DNA from: Gymnopilus junonius
Lineage: Eukaryota > Basidiomycota > Agaricomycetes > Agaricales > Galerinaceae
NCBI GenBank assembly: GCA_015501075.1
Contig: JADNYJ010000445.1
Coordinates: forward strand, 1 to 25,773
Length of the DNA: 25,773 nucleotides
Reading direction: 5' to 3'
This document shows positions 19,701 through 25,773 of this stretch, one piece after another. The notes below the pieces were generated by a model. The model had not been told where the DNA came from and did no database searches. It worked only from the letters and a program-made list of their open reading frames with translations. The stretch's first letter is position 1. Each line of letters opens with the position of its first letter. A program made the position numbers and the translations under genes.

Positions 19701-22003
19701 GAAGAGATGAGGAGGAGGCTCGAGAGGAGAGCTAGTAAAGCTGCTGTCAGAGCTAGTGTGGTCGTGGATGAGGGCGTAATGGAGGAGGAGGGTGACCAGC
19801 TCAAGACACCCGTTCCGATGCCTAGGTATCCATCCATGGCCCTCTTGGATCCCCATGCTGGGGTGGATAATGTGTTATCTCACTCCGCCGATGCTAGCCT
19901 GGGAAATGGCGGCGCAGAAGGTGCTTCTGCGGACAGCAGTAATATCAACAATGCAAGCAAGAGGATCAGCATGGCACCCGCCTACGACACGCTCTCGCAT
20001 CCCCTGCGCAGGCGCCGCTCCATGCCCACATTCACAGCAGGCAGCGCACCACCCCCGTACCCCGACCTCTTCCCTAATCACCACCACCACCCCGGTCTTT
20101 CCAAATCCATCCGCATCCAGCCCAGAGAGGATGAAGGCATGGAGAGGTTACCTGTGTACACCAACGATATCTCCCTGCGCGCTATCATGCCGCGGAAAAT
20201 GGAGTTTTCGGCCCCGGGTGTGCAGGCGAAAGATCGGAAGTGGCGGAGGGTGTTGTGTGCGCTTGAGGGCACGGCGTTCAAGGTGTATAAGGCGCCTTCT
20301 GGGGCAAGCGGGGTGGGTGTGATTGGGGAGTGGTGGGAGAGTAAAGTGGGTGTGGGGGATGTGAGTTTGGGTGCGCCTGTGAGGACGAGCAGTTTCGCGA
20401 GTGGTGCGGGTGCGGCGGGTGGCAGTGGGACGGGAACAGGGACGGGGACGGAGGGTGGTAGTGATGCGGTTGGGATAAGAGCTGCTGTTGCTGCTGTTGA
20501 GAGGGCGGAAAGACATTTTGAAAGAGAGAGGGAGAGAGAGCTTACTAGGGCGCGGAAGAGCGGGGAGGTGGGTGTTGGTGATGATGAAGGGAATGGGAAT
20601 GGAGGCCCCGTGTTATTGCAGGGCGAGATCCAGACGGTGGCTAGCCCGACGTCTCCGCAAAGCCAGGTACAGCCACCGACGCCTACTTCGACATCGACTT
20701 CGTCACATTCGTCTGGGAATGGGAGCGGTCACGGTAATAGCAATAATGGGCATCATCTCTTTGGTCATCATGGTCATAGCCATAATCATGGGGAAGGGGG
20801 AAATCATCACCCGCACCTTGGCGCTTTGATACCCGCTACGAAGTCCGCGCTGAACCTTGCCGTTGCGCTGCTCAAGCCTGGCGGTGGGACTTCTTCCTCG
20901 TCTTCAAGACATGTGAGGTCGAGCAGCGACGTTGCGCCTATGAATCCTGGGTTACTTGCGCCGAGATCACCGAGAGCTTCATTGAATATTCCTCGGATTG
21001 GGGATAATAATTCCATCTCGAGTGCGAGTGGCAGAGCGACGCCCACGTCGACTTATGGCGGAGGAGGGTTGTCAGTTTCCTCGAGGGCTCCCACACCCAC
21101 CGGGGCTGATTCTTCTGCGTTTAGCTCGGCGTCTAATTCGAATTCAAACTCCCACTCGATGATGTCGCTGTCGGGGCCTTCTACGCCAGCTACTTCCGTC
21201 ATATCTCATGGTTCGGGCTCGGTGATGTCGCAGTCTTTGCAGTCACCTCAGTCTTCTTATCAAACGCATTCTGCGCCTGTGTCTTCCACGCGGTCTGGGT
21301 TCAGAGTCGGCGCTGGGTCCATGGGTGGTTCGAGTTCGAATCACAGTGCGAACTCGCGGTCGCCGAGCGTTAGTGTGGCTTTGAGGTCTCACAAGGATAA
21401 AGAGAAGCAGAAGCCTGGTAATGCTGGTAATGCGGACCAGATCCCAGAACCTGATGAGGCTGATTTGATTCGTGCGTATACGATGCAGAATGCGGAGAGT
21501 GGGCTGGGGAATGATTATTTGAAACGGAAGAATGTGATTAGGGTGCGCTTGGAGGGCGAGCAGTTTTTGCTGCAGGCCAAGGATGTGGACAGTGTTATAA
21601 TGTGGATTGAGGTCAGTTTTTTTTTTCTTTTTTTTTGAAACTGGAAGGTTTATCGACGGTTTTTCTTTCTTTCTGTTCATTTTTGAATCGTTGTAGGGCT
21701 TACAAGCTGCAACAAACATTGCGCTGGATTTAGACGAACGGCCTATGCCTCGTGGGCCCATCTTCCCCAGGTGCGTTTTTGATCCTTTAGCTGTGATAGG
21801 GAATTAAGCTCTGATCATCTACTACATGCAGACGGAGACGGCGCCGACGTGCACCCCCCGCCTGGGTGAATGTGGACACGGCCAATGCAAGTGGGAATCA
21901 AAATGGTGCTCCGTCACCAACGGGCGAGACGCCGGTATCTGCGAGCCAGCTTGCTGCGCCTTTGGCTCGCTCCAGTGCGGCTGCTAATGCTCGGAGGCGG
22001 TAA
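16757..22003 (+). CDS. Very long Ser-rich protein with a split PH domain (apparent frameshift at 19229-19235)
   Basis: A low-complexity protein of about 1,700 residues ends in a pleckstrin-homology (PH) domain, which usually binds phosphoinositides or proteins at membranes. Segments are 16757 to about 19232, then another frame from 19233 to 21611, followed by exons 21697-21770 and 21832-22003 after GT-AG introns. The N-terminal 825 residues are Ser/Thr/Pro-rich with acidic runs ([16 protein letters not shown]). A helical stretch [20 protein letters not shown] lies near 19638. The first PH half ([20 protein letters not shown], about 20130-20335) and the second half ([20 protein letters not shown], ending [15 protein letters not shown]) are separated by about 370 low-complexity residues, including a His-rich patch ([13 protein letters not shown]). 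The end is Arg-rich (RRRRRRR) near 21832. An extra base around 19229-19235 breaks the frame: KS then continues as [13 protein letters not shown]. The true start may lie upstream of ATG 16757. Confidence 0.75.
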
Positions 22004-22570
22004 GAGTCTGAGACGGGTCGGGGACGGCGATAAGCACGTTGACGACGATCGTGATGACTGAGCGTCGCGCCATGAAAGGGATGGGGGCACAAACGGACTG
22101 ATTTTTTTTTTGTTGTTGTTCTATACACGTACTACCAGACACACAGATTTATTTGGTGTAGGATACGGAGGACCTCTGACGACTAATGGCATAATGAGAG
22201 TTGGATTGATGAGTTTGAGATAAGAGGAAATATTTTCATGAGATTCCCACGGCGGAGTAATCCGGTTTTGTTCAAGGGTTGGCCGCCTGTTATCTGCACC
22301 GCCCACACCATCGATATTCCACTCCAGACACCACCCACCTCCAATATCCTCTTTTTTTAAATTCTCTCTATTCTCCGCGCCCCGTGTAGCCAGTCGCCAC
22401 AGCACACCCTTGTCACTCCGCCACGCCGCGTCCCAACCACACCGTCTCCCTCACCGTCTACTCACCCCGCACTCTTCCTTTTCCTCAAAAAAAGGACCCC
22501 TCTCTCTCAACCAGACCTTTGGACTCGGTGCATAGCGGATTCGGCCGTCTAGAGCAGTCTTCACTCAACC
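22004..22570. promoter_or_regulatory. Intergenic region: PH-gene 3' flank and PP1 promoter/5' UTR
   Basis: No gene is seen here. After the TAA at 22001-22003 the sequence has a T-rich run (22102-22122). From about 22370 to 22520 it becomes strongly C/T-rich on the plus strand, with few purine runs apart from AAAAAAAGG near 22487-22495. Such pyrimidine-rich tracts just upstream of the start are common in highly expressed fungal genes. The start context CAACCATGGC at 22566-22575 is a good match to the eukaryotic consensus. Confidence 0.5.
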
Positions 22571-24416
<1,846 letters not shown>

Positions 24417-25773
24417 ACGACTAAACGATCAAATAACGAGTGACACGATGGGTGCGGATGATGACGACGCAAGGGCTGGGGGGAAGAAGAGGGACGGGGA
24501 GAAGAAGGACAGAACAGCCAAACCAACCCGAACATTCAATCAATTCACATAGCAAACACATCTACGTTCATCCTCTTTCTTAACTTTTTTTTTTCTTCCT
24601 TTTCTCATCCTTAGTCTTGACTGTATATTTTATCGACACACTTTCGCTTTTTCCTTTCCTTCTGTTTGTCTCTCTCTTTTTATTCCGGTTCTATTGCCTC
24701 CAGTACCCTACCTGGCGTTGAAGCTCGTCCGCCCATCGTGATCCCACCGTCGTCCCGTTTGTCACTGTCCTCCCGTTGTTTACTCTACTTAATCACTTTT
24801 ATCGTTGTTTTCTTTCTTACTAGTTTGAACCCACACACCCTCTCAACACACACCGCTCGTTATGATATGATTTGGCCTGACCTTTCATTTACCTGTCACG
24901 CTCCTTGTCCCGCTTGCCTTTTTTATTATCCATACTTTTCTCCCTCTTCGTCATTCCTGATTATGCGCCGTTGGTACGATAGTTCGTTGTGGTCCTATTT
25001 CTTTTCCTCTTCTTCTCTACACCCCTTTTTTTGCATCTTCTTGCCCCTCCCTCTCATCATTGGTCATATGCTGGCCATTGGCTCCAGTCATCAAGCCTCA
25101 AAGCCCCAAAGCTCAAGTTGAAGCGATTCCACAAGAAATATCACAAGCACATAGCACAAGTGCATTGTGGTCAACGTCAACGAACTGGACTGTAAAAAAA
25201 AATCGGAGAATTTCAAACGTGGGTTAGGTGCGATCATTGGGTTGGGTTAGCTGGGGAGTTGAAGGTGTCATGAAAGCGTTAATAGGTTAGGTCAGATCTG
25301 GTTGGTTGGGCTATGTTTTTTTTTTGGTTAGTAGGGGTAGGCTGTGAGCTAGTCGGCATCAGAGCAAATCCGTCATCCCCCCATACCTTTCTTTTTTCTT
25401 TTCATCTGGTTGGAGTCGTGTGTTTTTGCTGCTGTCTGTCTGTCTGTTGGTCCTTGGTGGTCGACGTTTGGTTGTTGGCATTCACATTCGTCGTTTTCGC
25501 TCCGTCATATCGTTACTGGTCTGGTAGTTTCTTCTTTCCGTCTTCAATTTTTTCGCGTTTTTTCATTTCTTTCCTTATTTATGGCCTTTTTCCTCCTGTA
25601 TGCGGCGCGCGTTGCGTTGTGAGAAAGAGTTGTGTGGTGGCGGTTGTTCGCGGACGCGACTCCCGCCCATGAGGGCCCCGGCGTACTGGACAAGACGGCA
25701 AATCTCCTTGCAGGGTAAAAAACCCAAGGAAGCGAAGGCAAGGAAACTGGAGGACGAAGAAATTTGAAGACAT
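24417..25773. other. PP1 3' flank and gene-free right end
   Basis: After TGA 24414-24416 come about 800 bases of pyrimidine-rich sequence with T runs (for example 24583-24600) that reads open in places, such as 24666-25121, only because it is C/T-rich. From about 25190 the sequence is rich in GGTTAG and GGTTGG words, then T-rich again. The last 150 bases (from about 25620) are more GC-rich and could contain the edge of a further gene, but no reading frame there has recognisable motifs, so I call none. Confidence 0.4.

Noticed and set aside
24666..25121. 151-codon plus-strand open frame after PP1
   Set aside because: The frame is open because the DNA is C/T-rich. It is Ser/Leu/Phe/Pro low complexity, has no motif, and lies in the likely 3' flank of PP1.
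25205..25312. GGGTTAG words resembling the TTAGGG telomere repeat
   Set aside because: There are only a few scattered copies and no tandem array, and unique sequence follows, so this is not telomeric.
25313..25672. 119-codon plus-strand open frame near the right edge
   Set aside because: Its hydrophobic look comes from T/G-rich sequence; there is no start context, splice partner or recognisable family.

Overview
The window looks like nuclear DNA of a mushroom-forming basidiomycete (Agaricomycete). The real genes are cut by many short GT-AG introns, mostly 49-80 nt. One gene is a near-complete fungal protein phosphatase 1. The other recognisable families, a Plavaka-type transposase and a Crinkler-type (CRN) effector with a P-loop, are typical of these genomes. 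Nothing bacterial or organellar is visible.

Left part (1-11341) is accessory and decaying. It holds a gene-poor flank with AAAGAC-rich repeats and palindromes (1-1651). Next is an intact nine-exon gene of unknown function on the minus strand (1652-4051). A degenerate Plavaka transposase (4197-7512) is fired divergently from a 145-bp shared spacer. A small broken minus-strand gene (7555-8335) converges on it. A heavily frameshifted Crinkler/P-loop pseudogene follows (8770-10832), then a decayed 3' tail of a saccharopine dehydrogenase (LYS9-type) gene (10971-11341).

Right part (12212-24416) is a conserved chromosomal block, all on the plus strand. It contains a DUF1769/UPF0590 family gene (12212-13832), a very long Ser-rich PH-domain protein (16757-22003) and PP1 catalytic subunit (22571-24416). 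Between the first two lies a two-copy 650-bp tandem duplication (14178-15477). After it comes an unresolved coding-like stretch with broken frames (15850-16741), which may be the upstream end of the PH gene.

The housekeeping genes do not form a pathway; they are neighbours. The main interest is the mutation record. The transposase carries two nonsense codons at positions where an Arg CGA would fit. The two 650-bp copies differ almost only by transitions, many at CpG. Single-base indels break the Crinkler gene, the LYS9 tail and apparently the PH gene, whereas PP1 and DUF1769 read cleanly. This contrast suggests real decay in the left part; the PH-gene frameshift could instead be a sequencing error. 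I see no clear-cut new multi-gene system. The best candidates for novelty are the unknown 1652-4051 gene, the Crinkler pseudogene and the possible accessory gene beside the transposase.
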